The translations under genes and the position numbers were made by a program. The notes under the pieces are model-generated. The model was not told the origin of the DNA, did not search any database, and was given only the letters and a program-made list of their open reading frames with translations. Below are positions 19,597-29,021 of a stretch of 64,000 nt of DNA, one piece after another; the first letter of the stretch is position 1, and every line of letters starts with the position of its first letter. The DNA comes from Thiococcus pfennigii (lineage in GTDB: Bacteria; Pseudomonadota; Gammaproteobacteria; Chromatiales; Chromatiaceae): contig NZ_NRRW01000002.1 in NCBI RefSeq assembly GCF_016583835.1, positions 108,273 to 172,272 of the forward strand, in the 5' to 3' direction.

Positions 19597-21129
19597 GTGT
19601 CATCGATGGCCACAGGGTCGCCCCCCCTCCTTGACGCAGACGCCTCGCCTCGCCTGGTGGCCGCCGTCGATCTGGGCTCCAACAGCTTCCACCTGCTCGT
19701 CGCCCGCGCCCTCGGTGGCGATCTCCAGGTCATCGACCGGATCAAGGAGATGGTGCGCCTCGGCGAGGGCCTGACCCCGGACAAAATGCTGAGTCCCGAG
19801 GTCGCCGAGCGGGCCCTCGCCTGTCTCGACCGCTTCGGCCAGCGCCTGCGAGCGATGCCGCCCGGGGACGTACGCGCGGTCGGCACCAATACCTTGCGCC
19901 AGATCCGCCCGGAGAGCGGTTTCCTGGAGCGCGCCGAGCGGGCGCTCGGCCACCCGATCGACGTCATCGCCGGCCGCGAGGAGGCGCGCCTGATCTATCT
20001 CGGCGTCGCCCATGGCCTGGCGGCCGGCGAGGAACTGCGCCTGGTCGTCGACATCGGCGGCGGCAGCACCGAGTTGATCGTCGGACGGGGCTTCACCCCG
20101 CGCCTGCGCGAGAGCCTGCACATGGGTTGCGTAACCCTGTCACAGCGGTATTTCGCCGACGGACGCATCACGGCCCGCGCCATGGAGCGCGCCGAACTCG
20201 CCGGGGCGCTGGAGGTACGCCCGATCCGCGCGCTGTTCCGCCGCACCGGCTGGCACAAGGCGGTCGGCAGCTCCGGCACCATCAAGGCGATCGCCGCCGT
20301 CATCGCCGCCGAAGGCTGGTGCCCGGACGGCATCTCGGCCGCGGCCCTGGAGCGGCTGCGCAATGCCCTAGTCGCGGCCGGCTCGGTCGAGGCCCTCACC
20401 TTCAAGGGGCTCAGCGAGCAGCGCCGGCCGGTCTTCCCCGGTGGGGTCGCGGCACTGCGGGCCGTGTTCATGCACCTGGGCGTCAGCCACATGCAGGTCT
20501 CCGACGAGGCCCTGCGCGAGGGGCTGATCTACGAAATGCTCGGGCGCGACCAGCACGAGGACGTGCGCGAGCGCACGGTACGCTCGCTCGCCCAGCGTTT
20601 CGGCGTCGACAGGACCCACGCGACCAGGGTCGAGGAGACGGCGACGGCCCTCTTCGCGCAGAGCGCCGAACCTTGGCAGTTCACGCACCCGAACGACCCC
20701 TTCGCCCTCGGGTTCGCGGCCCGCCTCCACGAGATCGGCCTCATCATCTCGCACAGCAGCTACCAGAAGCACGGCGCCTACCTGCTGCGCAATGCCGACC
20801 TCTCGGGCTTCACGCGCCAGGCGCAGCAGGTGCTTGCGGCACTGGTATTGGGCCACCGGCGGAAGTTCCCAGGCGCCGAGATCGCCGCCCTGCCTGAAGA
20901 CCGCCAGGTCGCAGTGCGGCGCCTTTGCGTCCTGCTGCGCCTGGCCGTATTGATGCACCGGGGTCGCTCCGAGAAGGCGCTGCCCGATCCACAGCTGCGC
21001 GTCGAGGGCGAGGCGATCCGCCTGGAGTTTCCCGATGGCTGGTTGGCCCGCCATCCGCTGACGCAGCTGGAATTGGAGGAGGAGGCCGCACGCCTGGCCA
21101 CGGCGGGCTTCACGCTGGAATTCGGGTAG
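19597..21129 (+). CDS. ppx: Exopolyphosphatase (Ppx/GppA family)
   Basis: Ppx releases phosphate from the ends of polyphosphate chains; the family also includes GppA, which acts on pppGpp. The 510 residues match E. coli Ppx (513). The ASKHA-fold phosphate motifs AAVDLGSNSFHLLVAR (about 21-36) and VVDIGGGSTELIVG (about 149-162) are present, and the C-terminal HD-like region (HEIGLIISHSSYQKHGAYLL) supports Ppx. The start is a GTG at 19597 or an ATG at 19606. No ppk gene is adjacent; the next element downstream is a MITE-like palindrome. Confidence 0.93.
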   Translation: MSSMATGSPPLLDADASPRLVAAVDLGSNSFHLLVARALGGDLQVIDRIKEMVRLGEGLTPDKMLSPEVAERALACLDRFGQRLRAMPPGDVRAVGTNTLRQIRPESGFLERAERALGHPIDVIAGREEARLIYLGVAHGLAAGEELRLVVDIGGGSTELIVGRGFTPRLRESLHMGCVTLSQRYFADGRITARAMERAELAGALEVRPIRALFRRTGWHKAVGSSGTIKAIAAVIAAEGWCPDGISAAALERLRNALVAAGSVEALTFKGLSEQRRPVFPGGVAALRAVFMHLGVSHMQVSDEALREGLIYEMLGRDQHEDVRERTVRSLAQRFGVDRTHATRVEETATALFAQSAEPWQFTHPNDPFALGFAARLHEIGLIISHSSYQKHGAYLLRNADLSGFTRQAQQVLAALVLGHRRKFPGAEIAALPEDRQVAVRRLCVLLRLAVLMHRGRSEKALPDPQLRVEGEAIRLEFPDGWLARHPLTQLELEEEAARLATAGFTLEFG

Positions 21130-21144
21130 AATCCGAGCCATGCT

Positions 21145-21307
21145 TTAGGCGATTGCCGGAAACGAACCTACCGGATGACGCCGGACGTTCGTTTGCCTTC
21201 AAGGAGCGAGCGCAGGAGCCTAGCCCAGCGATGCGAGTGCGCTCGCGACACGGAAGGCGGGCGAAAAGACAAGCCAGACGGTAGGTTTGTTGACAGAAAT
21301 CGCCTAA
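21145..21307. mobile_element. MITE-like palindromic element, 163 bp
   Basis: The ends are imperfect terminal inverted repeats of about 29 bp: 21145-21173 begins TTAGGCGATT and ends ACCTACCG, and its partner 21279-21307 begins CGGTAGGT and ends AATCGCCTAA. Inner segments (for example GAGCGAGCGC and GCGCTCGC) also pair, so the whole element can fold into one long stem. It has no coding capacity. It fills most of the 315-base gap (21130-21444) between ppx and the SCP-2 gene, and may also end ppx transcription. No transposase using these ends is in the window. Confidence 0.75.
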
Positions 21308-21444
21308 GTGTCACCGTCCGGTTGCGCCGACTCGAATCTGGCGAAACGGTCAACCGCCGTTTCTGGGGTCACAGCATCCGCGCCGGGCCTGTTCGCCCGG
21401 CGCGGCGCCCGCATCAACGTCAACAGCAGGAGGAACGACCTAAG

Positions 21445-21858
21445 ATGGCCAAGCTCTTTTCCGCCGAGTGGATGACGCAGTTCAAGGACGCGTGGAACAG
21501 CGACCCGGAGATCAAGGACAAGCTCGCCGAGATCGGCTTCAAGTCGACCATCGCCTGGGGCTTCAAGGACGAGGACGACCCGCGTGGCCTCCTCGTCGTC
21601 GAGAACGGCGAGTGCGTACGGGCCGCCGAGTGGGCCGGCGAGGCGCCGGACTGGGACCTGCGCGCCGACCTCTCCGACTGGCTCAAATGGGTCGAGAAGG
21701 GGATCGGCATGATGGGCCTCGGCGCCGCCTACGCGACCGGTAAGCTGAAGTTCAAGACGGGCGACTACAAGTCGATGATCAAGGACCCGCGGATGGCCGG
21801 GCCGTTCGTCAAGACCTTCGGGATCCTACAGAAGATCGGCGCCGACGAGCTGCGCTGA
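21445..21858 (+). CDS. SCP-2 sterol-transfer-family lipid-binding protein
   Basis: A 137-residue cytoplasmic protein starting MAKLFSAEWMTQFKDAWNSD, with the SCP-2 fold signature FVKTFGILQKIG near the end and the LKFKTGDYKSMIKDP strand-helix before it. Bacterial stand-alone SCP-2 proteins are thought to bind fatty acyl or other lipids. AGGAGG (21428-21433) is a near-perfect ribosome-binding site, which fixes the start; longer frames upstream run into the MITE-like element. It appears to be a single-gene unit. Confidence 0.88.
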   Translation: MAKLFSAEWMTQFKDAWNSDPEIKDKLAEIGFKSTIAWGFKDEDDPRGLLVVENGECVRAAEWAGEAPDWDLRADLSDWLKWVEKGIGMMGLGAAYATGKLKFKTGDYKSMIKDPRMAGPFVKTFGILQKIGADELR

Positions 21859-21891
21859 CCGCCGCCGACCCAGACCACACGGACCGCAACG

Positions 21892-21919
21892 CCCGGCCTG
21901 GCGGGTCAGCCAGGCCGGG
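21892..21919. terminator. Strong hairpin between convergent genes
   Basis: A perfect 11-bp stem, CCCGGCCTGGC and its complement, with a GGGTCA loop lies between the stop codons of the SCP-2 gene and the YjdF-like gene. It lacks a T run, but its position suggests a two-way transcription barrier. Confidence 0.55.
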
Positions 21920-21928
21920 GGCACGCGG

Positions 21929-22534
21929 CTACGCGCCGAGGCGCCCGAGTTGCCGATCGTGCCAGCGCCCGAGCGCGATCAGGGCGAGGAGCGCGCCGAA
22001 CAGTGCCCACGCCATGTCCGACTGGGTGTCCCAGACATAGCCCTGGGTGCCGAGAAACTCCTCGGACGCCGCGCCCGCGAGGAGCGCCACCCACCACTCG
22101 AGGAGCTCGTAGAAGGCGCTCAGGGCCAGACAGAAGCAGACGACCAGGAGGTCGCGCCAGGCCGTGCCCCGGACCACCTGCTGGCGGATCAGGACCTCAC
22201 GGGCGAGGATCGCCGGAACGAGGCCCTGGGCCAGGTGGCCGAGCTTGTCGTAGTTGTTGCGCTGCCAGCCGAGCGCGTCGCCGAGCCAGTCGAACGCCGG
22301 CACCTCGGCATAGGTGTAGTGCCCGCCGACCATCAGGATGCAACAGTGGATCAGGACGAGCCAGTAGCTCAGCGGCGTCAGCGGAAAGCGCCGATGGGTC
22401 GCGGCGAGGACCAGGGCGCCGCCGAGCGCCGGCGCCACCTCGAGGAGCCAGGTCAGGCGGTCGCGCGGGTCGATCGCCGACCAGATGAACACGGCGCCGA
22501 AGACGACGCTCCAGAGGATGGCATTGCGACTCAT
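21929..22534 (-). CDS. YjdF/DUF2238-family inner-membrane protein
   Basis: A 201-residue protein with about six hydrophobic segments and the family-specific block DWLGDALGWQRNNYDKLGHLAQG in its middle (about residues 85-107), plus FYELLEWWVALLAG near the end. The family is widespread, integral to the membrane and of unknown function. The ATG at 22534 is preferred to a GTG 15 bases upstream. It ends across a strong hairpin from the SCP-2 gene and diverges from ygfX. Confidence 0.85.
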   Translation of the reverse strand: MSRNAILWSVVFGAVFIWSAIDPRDRLTWLLEVAPALGGALVLAATHRRFPLTPLSYWLVLIHCCILMVGGHYTYAEVPAFDWLGDALGWQRNNYDKLGHLAQGLVPAILAREVLIRQQVVRGTAWRDLLVVCFCLALSAFYELLEWWVALLAGAASEEFLGTQGYVWDTQSDMAWALFGALLALIALGRWHDRQLGRLGA

Positions 22535-22638
22535 CGCGGGGCAGCTCACCGAAACGGCCCGACCGGGCCTGCGCTGCGGGCCATCCTATCACCAGCGGAC
22601 GCGCCGGACGCCCGCGCCGAGACCCGGGCGCCCACCGC

Positions 22639-23115
22639 ATGACGACCCGCCTGGCGCCCCGGCCGCTCGCGATCCGCCCGCGACCCTCGCGGCGCCTCGC
22701 CGCCCTGCTCGCCCTCGTGCACGGCGGCGGACTCCTGATCGTCCTGACCCTGCCGATCCCCTGGCCCGCCCGAGCGGCCCTCCCCGCCCTGGTGCTCGTC
22801 GGGCTGGCCCACAGCGCCCTCGCCCACCTCTGGCCGCGCCTGCCCTGGGCGGTGCGCGAGGCCCTCTGGCAACCGGACGGGACCTGGCTGGTGACCTTCG
22901 CCTCCGGGCGGCAGCGCGAGGCCCGCCTCGCGCCCGAGACCTTCGTCAGCGTCGGCCTGGTCGTACTCGACCTGCGCTGCGGGCGACTGCGGCGCCGCTT
23001 CGCGCTCTTCGCCGACGGACTGGACCGCGAGCAGCACCGCCGCCTGCGCGCCCGGCTGCGCGCCGAGCTCGATCGGAGCCGGGCGCCGCGCGAGCCCGGC
23101 GACGGCTCCGGCTGA
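22639..23115 (+). CDS. YgfX/CptA-like membrane protein
   Basis: A 158-residue protein with two adjacent N-terminal membrane segments (about 20-62) and a soluble basic C-terminal part with the WxxPDGTWLVTFASGRQ pattern, as in YgfX (DUF1434). In E. coli YgfX is encoded after SdhE, the flavin-attachment factor, and was reported as a toxin affecting the cytoskeleton. No sdhE is found next to it; it is convergent with sucB five bases away. Assignment rests on topology and pattern, so it is moderate. Confidence 0.65.
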   Translation: MTTRLAPRPLAIRPRPSRRLAALLALVHGGGLLIVLTLPIPWPARAALPALVLVGLAHSALAHLWPRLPWAVREALWQPDGTWLVTFASGRQREARLAPETFVSVGLVVLDLRCGRLRRRFALFADGLDREQHRRLRARLRAELDRSRAPREPGDGSG

Positions 23116-23120
23116 CCGCC

Positions 23121-24407
23121 TCACACCCGCAGCAACAGGCGCGCCGGATCCTCGATCGCCTCCTTGATCGCGACCAGGAACTGCACCGCGTCGCGCCCGT
23201 CGATGAGGCGATGGTCATAGGAGAGGGCCAGATACATTATCGGGCGCACGACGATGGCGCCGTCCTCGACCATCGGGCGCTCCTGGACCTTGTGCATGCC
23301 GAGGATGGCGCTCTGCGGCGGGTTGAGGATCGGGGTCGAGAGGAGCGAGCCGAAGACCCCGCCGTTGGTGATCGAGAAGGTCCCACCGGTCAGGTCCTCG
23401 TAGCTCAACGAGCCGTCCTTCGCCTTGCCCGCGAACCCGGCGATCGCCTGCTCGATGTCGGCCATCGACAGCTGGTCGCAGTTGCGCAGGATCGGTACGA
23501 CCAGCCCGCGCGGGGAGCTGACGGCGATACCGATATCGTAGTAGCCGTGGTAGATGATGTCGCCCTCGTCGACTGAGGCGTTGACGACCGGGAAGCGCTG
23601 AAGGGCCTCGACGGCGGCCTTCACGAAGAAGGACATGAAGCCCAGGCGCACGCCGTGGGCCTGCTCGAACGGGTCCCTGTAGCGCCGACGCAGGTCCGTG
23701 ACCGCCTGCATGTCGACCTCGTTGAAGGTGGTCAGGATCGCCGCCGTCTGCTGGGCCTCGACCAGGCGCTCGGCGATGCGGGCGCGCAGCCGGGTCATGG
23801 GCACGCGCTGCTCGGGGCGCCCGGCCTCGCCGCCCAGACCGCTCGGCGGCGGCACCAGGGCCTCGGGGTCGATCTCGGGCTCGCTCGGCTCGCGTCGATC
23901 GAGAAAGGCGACGACATCGGCCTTGTGGATGCGCCCGTCGCGCCCGCTGCCGGCGATCTCGGCCGGATCCAGGGCCATCTCCTTGACCAGACGCCGGGCG
24001 GCCGGCGCCAGGATAGGCTCGGCATCGGCCGCGGCCGAGCGGGTCGGCGCGGGATGTGGCGGCGTGCGACGCGCTGCCGCCGGCGGGGCTGGCGGCTGGG
24101 CTGGCGGTCGGGCCACCGTGGCTGGCGCCTCCTGGGCCGAGGCGACGGCCTGCTCGGCCGGTGGTGCCGCACCGGCCTCGATCCGCGCCAATACGACATC
24201 GGCGCCGACCACGTCGCCCTTCTTCGCCTCGATCGCGGCCAGCACCCCGTCGACCGGGGCCGGCACCTCCAGCACCACCTTGTCGGTCTCCAGATCCACG
24301 AGGTTCTCGCCCCGGCGTACCGCCGCCCCCGGCTCCTTGTGCCAGGCGAGCACGGTCGCATCGGCGACGGATTCAGGGAGGGTCGGGACACGGACTTCGG
24401 TCGTCAT
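23121..24407 (-). CDS. sucB: Dihydrolipoamide succinyltransferase, E2 of 2-oxoglutarate dehydrogenase
   Basis: E2 carries the succinyl group from E1 to CoA. The 428-residue protein has an N-terminal lipoyl domain with the target lysine Lys43 in [10 protein letters not shown], an Ala/Pro linker (about 80-125), the peripheral-subunit-binding domain (about 130-168, [12 protein letters not shown]) and the catalytic domain with His399 and Asp403 in [10 protein letters not shown]. It starts two bases after sucA. No lpd (E3) gene follows, so E3 must come from elsewhere. Confidence 0.97.
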   Translation of the reverse strand: MTTEVRVPTLPESVADATVLAWHKEPGAAVRRGENLVDLETDKVVLEVPAPVDGVLAAIEAKKGDVVGADVVLARIEAGAAPPAEQAVASAQEAPATVARPPAQPPAPPAAARRTPPHPAPTRSAAADAEPILAPAARRLVKEMALDPAEIAGSGRDGRIHKADVVAFLDRREPSEPEIDPEALVPPPSGLGGEAGRPEQRVPMTRLRARIAERLVEAQQTAAILTTFNEVDMQAVTDLRRRYRDPFEQAHGVRLGFMSFFVKAAVEALQRFPVVNASVDEGDIIYHGYYDIGIAVSSPRGLVVPILRNCDQLSMADIEQAIAGFAGKAKDGSLSYEDLTGGTFSITNGGVFGSLLSTPILNPPQSAILGMHKVQERPMVEDGAIVVRPIMYLALSYDHRLIDGRDAVQFLVAIKEAIEDPARLLLRV

Positions 24408-24409
24408 CG

Positions 24410-27262
24410 CTAGATCCTTCGATTCATGCTCGGGTTGATACGTCCGGTGAGGGCCTCGTCGACCAGCCGTTCCTGCTGCTCCAGGTGCACAGCGCGGTGG
24501 CCGACGGCGGGGGCCGCCGACGTGGGTCGCCCGACATAATAAACGCGTTGGGTGGCCGGGGTCAGATCATGGAGGCGATGCTTGATCTGATCCCAGGCGC
24601 CCTGATTCTGGGCCTCCTCCTGGCACCAGATGACCTCGTTGGCGGCCGGGAATTGGGCCAGCGCCGCCGTGAAGGCGGCCCTCGGGAAGGGATAGAGCTG
24701 CTCGATGCGCACGATCGCGACATTCGTCAGGGCCCGCGTGCGCCGCGCCTCGAGCAGATCGTAGAAGACCCGCCCGCTGCAGACGACGACCCGCTCGACG
24801 CCCTCGGGGGCGAGCGGATCGCACTCGCCGATCACCGGCTGAAAGCCCCCCTCGGCCAGCTCGTCGAGGCCCGAGACGGCGAGCCGGTGGCGCAGCAGGC
24901 TCTTCGGCGTCATCACGATCAGCGGGCGGCGCTCCTTGCAGAGCATCTGGCGGCGCAGCAGGTGGAAGATCTGGGCCGGCGTGGTCGGGACGCAGACGCG
25001 GATGTTGCGCTCGGCGCTCAGCTGCAGGAAGCGCTCGATGCGCGCCGAGGAATGCTCCGCGCCCTGCCCCTCGAGGCCGTGCGGGAGCAGCATCACGAGG
25101 CCACAGCACAGCCCCCATTTGGTGCCGGCCGAGGTGATGAACTGATCGATGACGACCTGGGCGCCGTTGGCGAAGTCGCCGAACTGGGCCTCCCAGAGCG
25201 TCAGGGCATTCGGCTCGGCCGTCGCATAGCCGTACTCGAAGGCGAGGACGGCCTCCTCGGAGAGGATCGAGTCGATCGCGACGAAGGCCCCCTGGTGCGG
25301 CCCCAGGTGCTGAAGCGGCGTGTGGCTGCGGCCGCTCGCCTGGTCGTGGATCACGGCATGGCGATGGAAGAAGGTGCCGCGACCGGCGTCCTGGCCGGAC
25401 AGGCGCACCGGGAAGCCGGCATCGAGGAGGGTCGCGTAGGCCAGGTTCTCGGCATAGCCCCAATTGATGAGCTGGTCGCCGTGGGCCATGTTGCGCCGTT
25501 CGCCCCAGATCTTCTCGACCCGCGGGTGGAGCTCGAAGCCCTCGGGGACGCGCAGCATCTGCTCGGTCAGGGCGCAGAGCGTCTCGCGGGCGACCCCGGT
25601 GCGCACCTCGGCCGAGTCCCAGTCGTCGCCACGGCAGTCGCCCCAGTCGACCTTGTAGGGGTTGTCGAGGCCGCAGAGGACCGGACGGGCGACGACCACG
25701 CCCTGCTCGATCGAACGGCGATAGTCCTCGACCATCAGCTCGCCTGCGTCCTTCGTCAACTCGCCGGCCTCGGTCAGCCGCTCGGCGTAGCGGGCGCGCA
25801 CCGTCGGATGGCCGCGAATCTTCTTGTACATCATTGGCTGGGTCACCGACGGCTCGTCGGCCTCGTTGTGGCCGAGGCGGCGGTAGCAGACCAGATCGAT
25901 GATCACGTCCTTGTGGAACTGGTTGCGAAAATCGAGGGCCAGGCGCGTGGCGAAGATGACGGCCTCCGGGTCGTCGCCGTTGACGTGGAAGACCGGCGCC
26001 TGGACCATCTTGGCGACGTCCGTGCAGTAGAGGGTCGAACGCGTATCGAGCGGATTGCTGGTCGTGAAGCCGATCTGGTTGTTGACGACGATGTGGACCG
26101 TGCCGCCGGTCGAGTAACCGCGAGTCTGGGACAATTGCAGGGTCTCGGCGACCACGCCCTGGCCGGCGAAGGCGGCATCGCCGTGGATCAGTACCGGGAG
26201 CACGAGGTCGCCGGTGCGGTCGAGACGGCGGCGCTGACGGGCCCGCACCGACCCCTCGATCACCGGATCGATGATCTCCAGATGCGACGGGTTGAAACCG
26301 AGGACCACGTGGACGACCCCGCCGGGGGTATCGATGTCGGTCGCGAAGCCCATGTGATACTTCACATCGCCGGCCATCTCGCGCCAGCTGACATGCACCC
26401 GCCCCTCGAACTCGTCGAACATGTCCTGAGGCGGCTTTCCGAGGATGTTGGTCAGCACGTTGAGCCGGCCCCGGTGGGCCATGCCGATGACGATCTCCTT
26501 CAACCCCTGGCGCCCGGCACGCTGGATGAGTTCGTCGATCAGCGGGATCAGCGCCTCGCCGCCCTCGAGCGAAAAGCGCTTTTGACCGACGTAGCGGTTG
26601 TGCAGATACTGCTCTAGGCCCTCCGCAGCGGTCAGCAGCGTCAACAGCCAGCGGCGATCGGCGCCATCGAGCTCCGGCACCGCCCGGTAGCCCTCCAGGC
26701 GCTTCTGGATCCAGCGCTTCTGCTGCGTGCTGATGATGTGCATGTACTCGCTGCCCACCGGCCCGCAGTAGATCTGCCGCACGAGCGCGACGATCTCGCG
26801 GAGCGCCATGCGGTTCGGGGCGTAGAGGCTGCCGGTGTGGAAGACCTGGTCGAAATCCTCCGGCTGCAAATTGTGGTAGGCCGGATCCAGGTCGAGGACC
26901 TGCGGCTTCTCGCGCAGCACCAGCGGGTCCAGATCGGCCACCTGGTGACCGCGATAGCGATAGGCGTTGATCAGGCGCAGCACCGCCGCCTGCTTCTCGG
27001 CCGCCACCGGCTCCAGGGCGCCGCCCGCACGACTGGTCGGCCGCGACCGGCGTTCCCGGGCGAGGCGGCGGAAGTTCTCGCGAACCGGCCCGTGCGGCAC
27101 CTCGTTGGCCGCCTCCTGGTGCATCGCGTCGAAGTGGCCGCGCCAGGCCGAGGGGATCGACTCCGGGTCCTGCAGGTAGCGTTCGTAGAGGTCTTCGATG
27201 AAGGCGGCGTTGCCACCGTACAGCGCGGTGGAGCGGCGAAAGAGCTCGATGCGTGCACTCAT
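24410..27262 (-). CDS. sucA: 2-oxoglutarate dehydrogenase E1 component
   Basis: E1 is the thiamine-diphosphate enzyme that decarboxylates 2-oxoglutarate in the TCA cycle. The 950-residue length is close to E. coli SucA (933). Clear family blocks are the N-terminal [48 protein letters not shown] in the cofactor domain and the C-terminal [18 protein letters not shown]. It forms an operon with sucB. A complete 2-oxoglutarate dehydrogenase means this organism can run an oxidative TCA cycle besides the Calvin cycle indicated by the prk gene. Confidence 0.98.
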   Translation of the reverse strand: MSARIELFRRSTALYGGNAAFIEDLYERYLQDPESIPSAWRGHFDAMHQEAANEVPHGPVRENFRRLARERRSRPTSRAGGALEPVAAEKQAAVLRLINAYRYRGHQVADLDPLVLREKPQVLDLDPAYHNLQPEDFDQVFHTGSLYAPNRMALREIVALVRQIYCGPVGSEYMHIISTQQKRWIQKRLEGYRAVPELDGADRRWLLTLLTAAEGLEQYLHNRYVGQKRFSLEGGEALIPLIDELIQRAGRQGLKEIVIGMAHRGRLNVLTNILGKPPQDMFDEFEGRVHVSWREMAGDVKYHMGFATDIDTPGGVVHVVLGFNPSHLEIIDPVIEGSVRARQRRRLDRTGDLVLPVLIHGDAAFAGQGVVAETLQLSQTRGYSTGGTVHIVVNNQIGFTTSNPLDTRSTLYCTDVAKMVQAPVFHVNGDDPEAVIFATRLALDFRNQFHKDVIIDLVCYRRLGHNEADEPSVTQPMMYKKIRGHPTVRARYAERLTEAGELTKDAGELMVEDYRRSIEQGVVVARPVLCGLDNPYKVDWGDCRGDDWDSAEVRTGVARETLCALTEQMLRVPEGFELHPRVEKIWGERRNMAHGDQLINWGYAENLAYATLLDAGFPVRLSGQDAGRGTFFHRHAVIHDQASGRSHTPLQHLGPHQGAFVAIDSILSEEAVLAFEYGYATAEPNALTLWEAQFGDFANGAQVVIDQFITSAGTKWGLCCGLVMLLPHGLEGQGAEHSSARIERFLQLSAERNIRVCVPTTPAQIFHLLRRQMLCKERRPLIVMTPKSLLRHRLAVSGLDELAEGGFQPVIGECDPLAPEGVERVVVCSGRVFYDLLEARRTRALTNVAIVRIEQLYPFPRAAFTAALAQFPAANEVIWCQEEAQNQGAWDQIKHRLHDLTPATQRVYYVGRPTSAAPAVGHRAVHLEQQERLVDEALTGRINPSMNRRI

Positions 27263-27415
27263 TTTCGTTGGCTCGGTTGCTCTTGCTGGGGAGGCCCGGG
27301 GCGCTGATCATGCCACGTCTAGCACCAGGGCTCACGCATGGATCGCGGATCTCGGCCGCACGGCCGAGCGCGATCGGGGACAGGGGGCTTGGATGGAACG
27401 ACAGCCATTACCGAT

Positions 27416-27691
27416 GTGGAGATCGATCGCGTGATCATCGAGGAGCGGCGCCGGCAACGTCTCGATCTCGCCCGTATCGAGGCGGACCTGGCCTATTTCC
27501 AGGCTCGCCTGGAGCTGATCGGCGAGCCGACGAGTGCCAATCAACGCGCCCAGCGCAAGCTCTTCAAGCTGCTGCACGAACAGGTGGGCATCCGCCTGGC
27601 GCGCACCCGAGCGGCCGGCGGCGACCCACGCGAACAGCGCCCGGGGCAGGACGACGACGGGACCCATGGCCAGCCCAACGCGACCGACTGA
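27416..27691 (+). CDS. Small charged protein of unknown function
   Basis: An unrecognised product of about 91 residues if the GTG at 27416 is the start (117 if translation begins at 27338). Residues 1-60 look like a helical, basic and acidic alternating segment (VIIEERRRQRLDLARIEADL, then LFKLLHEQVGIRLART), a pattern of a small coiled-coil protein, followed by a polar tail. It diverges from sucA and converges with the mrfB-like gene. There is no strong ribosome-binding site, so the exact start is open. Confidence 0.45.
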   Translation: MEIDRVIIEERRRQRLDLARIEADLAYFQARLELIGEPTSANQRAQRKLFKLLHEQVGIRLARTRAAGGDPREQRPGQDDDGTHGQPNATD

Positions 27692-27773
27692 CCGCCAGCG
27701 GATCGGCGCCCGCTCGCTCGCAGCAGTGCAGCATCGGCCCCAGCGGGCATCGATCGCCAGGGCAAGCCGGTCC

Positions 27774-29021
27774 CTACGGCGGCATCGCGGAGCCGCGGCC
27801 GAGCTTGGCGGCGAGGCGCGCACAGCGGCGCTCGCGCGCCGCGCCCGGCGGCAGGCGGCGGGCGAGCGCCAGGGCCTGGGCCGGGTCGCGGCGGCGGTGC
27901 TCATGGTACTTGGCCAGGGCCTCCAGGGCGGCCGGCTCGTCGCGCTCGACGAGCTCGCCCCAGAGGCGGCAGGCGGCCTCCCACTCGCCGCGCCGGCGGT
28001 GCAGGTCGGCCAAGAGTAGCCGGGCCGGCGGGGCGAGCCGCGACGGGTACCCGGCGAGGACCGCATAGGCGAGCTCCGGCGCGCCACGGGCGAGGTGGTA
28101 GGCGGCGACGGCCTCGACCGCCGCCCCCGTCGCCGACGGGTCGCGATAGGTGACCGCCAGCGGCACCGCGAGGGCCGCCAGCGACAGCAGATCCCAGCGG
28201 TTGTGGCGCGCCACGGCGGCGAGCGGCGCGATCCGGCCATGGCGCAGCCAATCGAGCCAGGCCTGCGGGGCGGCGGCCCCGGGCAGGTCGCCGGCACGGC
28301 GGAAGCCGAGTAGTTGCTCCTCGGCGCTCGCCAGCCGGCAATCGGGCCAAACCGGGGCAAAGGCGCGCCGCACGCGCGCGAGCAGGTCGAGGTGGGCGAC
28401 GCCGGCCAGCGGATCGCCCCGCCCGGCGAGCCGAAACCGGGTCGCGAGCAGGGGCGCATCGAAGCTCCTGCCATTGTAGGTGATGACGAGCCCGGCCCCG
28501 CCAAGCTCGACGGCGATCGCCTCGATGAAGGCAGCCTCGGCATCGAGCCGCGCGAGCAGGTACTGGCGCAGGCACCAGCCATCGGCCACGGGGCGCAGGA
28601 CACCGAGCTGGAAGATCCAGGTGCCGGTGCCGCCGGCCAGGCCGCTCGTCTCGGTGTCCAGGAAGATCCAGCCGTCCCGATCCCCAACGGGATCGCCCAC
28701 CCTTTCCACCGCAGGCCCCTCGGCGAGCTCGGCCAGCGCCCCCGGCACCTCGGCAAGGGCGACGGCACCGTGGCGCTCGCTCAACGCCAGCCGCTCCTCG
28801 CGGCGCAGCACGCCCGGGGCGAGCCGCTCGGCGCCGAGTGCCTCGGCGAGGGCCTGCTCGTCCGGACTGCCGCCGTGCGCCGCCACACGCCCGGTCCCCC
28901 GGCGCAGGCGCTGGACCCGCGCCGCGAAGGAGGCGGACGCCTCGGGCGCGGACGGGGCCCCTCCCTTGAGCCGCCCGAGCCGCTCCTTCAGCCCCCCCCG
29001 AAGCCCCCCTTTAGTCTCCAT
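27774..29021 (-). CDS. mrfB: YprB/MrfB-like DEDD exonuclease
   Basis: The 415-residue product has an RNase H-like exonuclease domain with the three DEDD motifs: Asp122 and Glu124 (FLDTETSGLAGG), Asn183-Phe188-Asp189 (TYNGRSFDAP) and His273-Asn274-Asp277 (RHNRWDLL). The C-terminal part (about 290-400) is Ala/Leu/Arg-rich and TPR-like. In Bacillus subtilis YprB is MrfB, the exonuclease that works with the helicase MrfA in repair of mitomycin C damage. Here it overlaps the end of the mrfA-like gene by 11 bases, the same partnership. The symbol is by homology and context. Confidence 0.82.
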   Translation of the reverse strand: METKGGLRGGLKERLGRLKGGAPSAPEASASFAARVQRLRRGTGRVAAHGGSPDEQALAEALGAERLAPGVLRREERLALSERHGAVALAEVPGALAELAEGPAVERVGDPVGDRDGWIFLDTETSGLAGGTGTWIFQLGVLRPVADGWCLRQYLLARLDAEAAFIEAIAVELGGAGLVITYNGRSFDAPLLATRFRLAGRGDPLAGVAHLDLLARVRRAFAPVWPDCRLASAEEQLLGFRRAGDLPGAAAPQAWLDWLRHGRIAPLAAVARHNRWDLLSLAALAVPLAVTYRDPSATGAAVEAVAAYHLARGAPELAYAVLAGYPSRLAPPARLLLADLHRRRGEWEAACRLWGELVERDEPAALEALAKYHEHRRRDPAQALALARRLPPGAARERRCARLAAKLGRGSAMPP

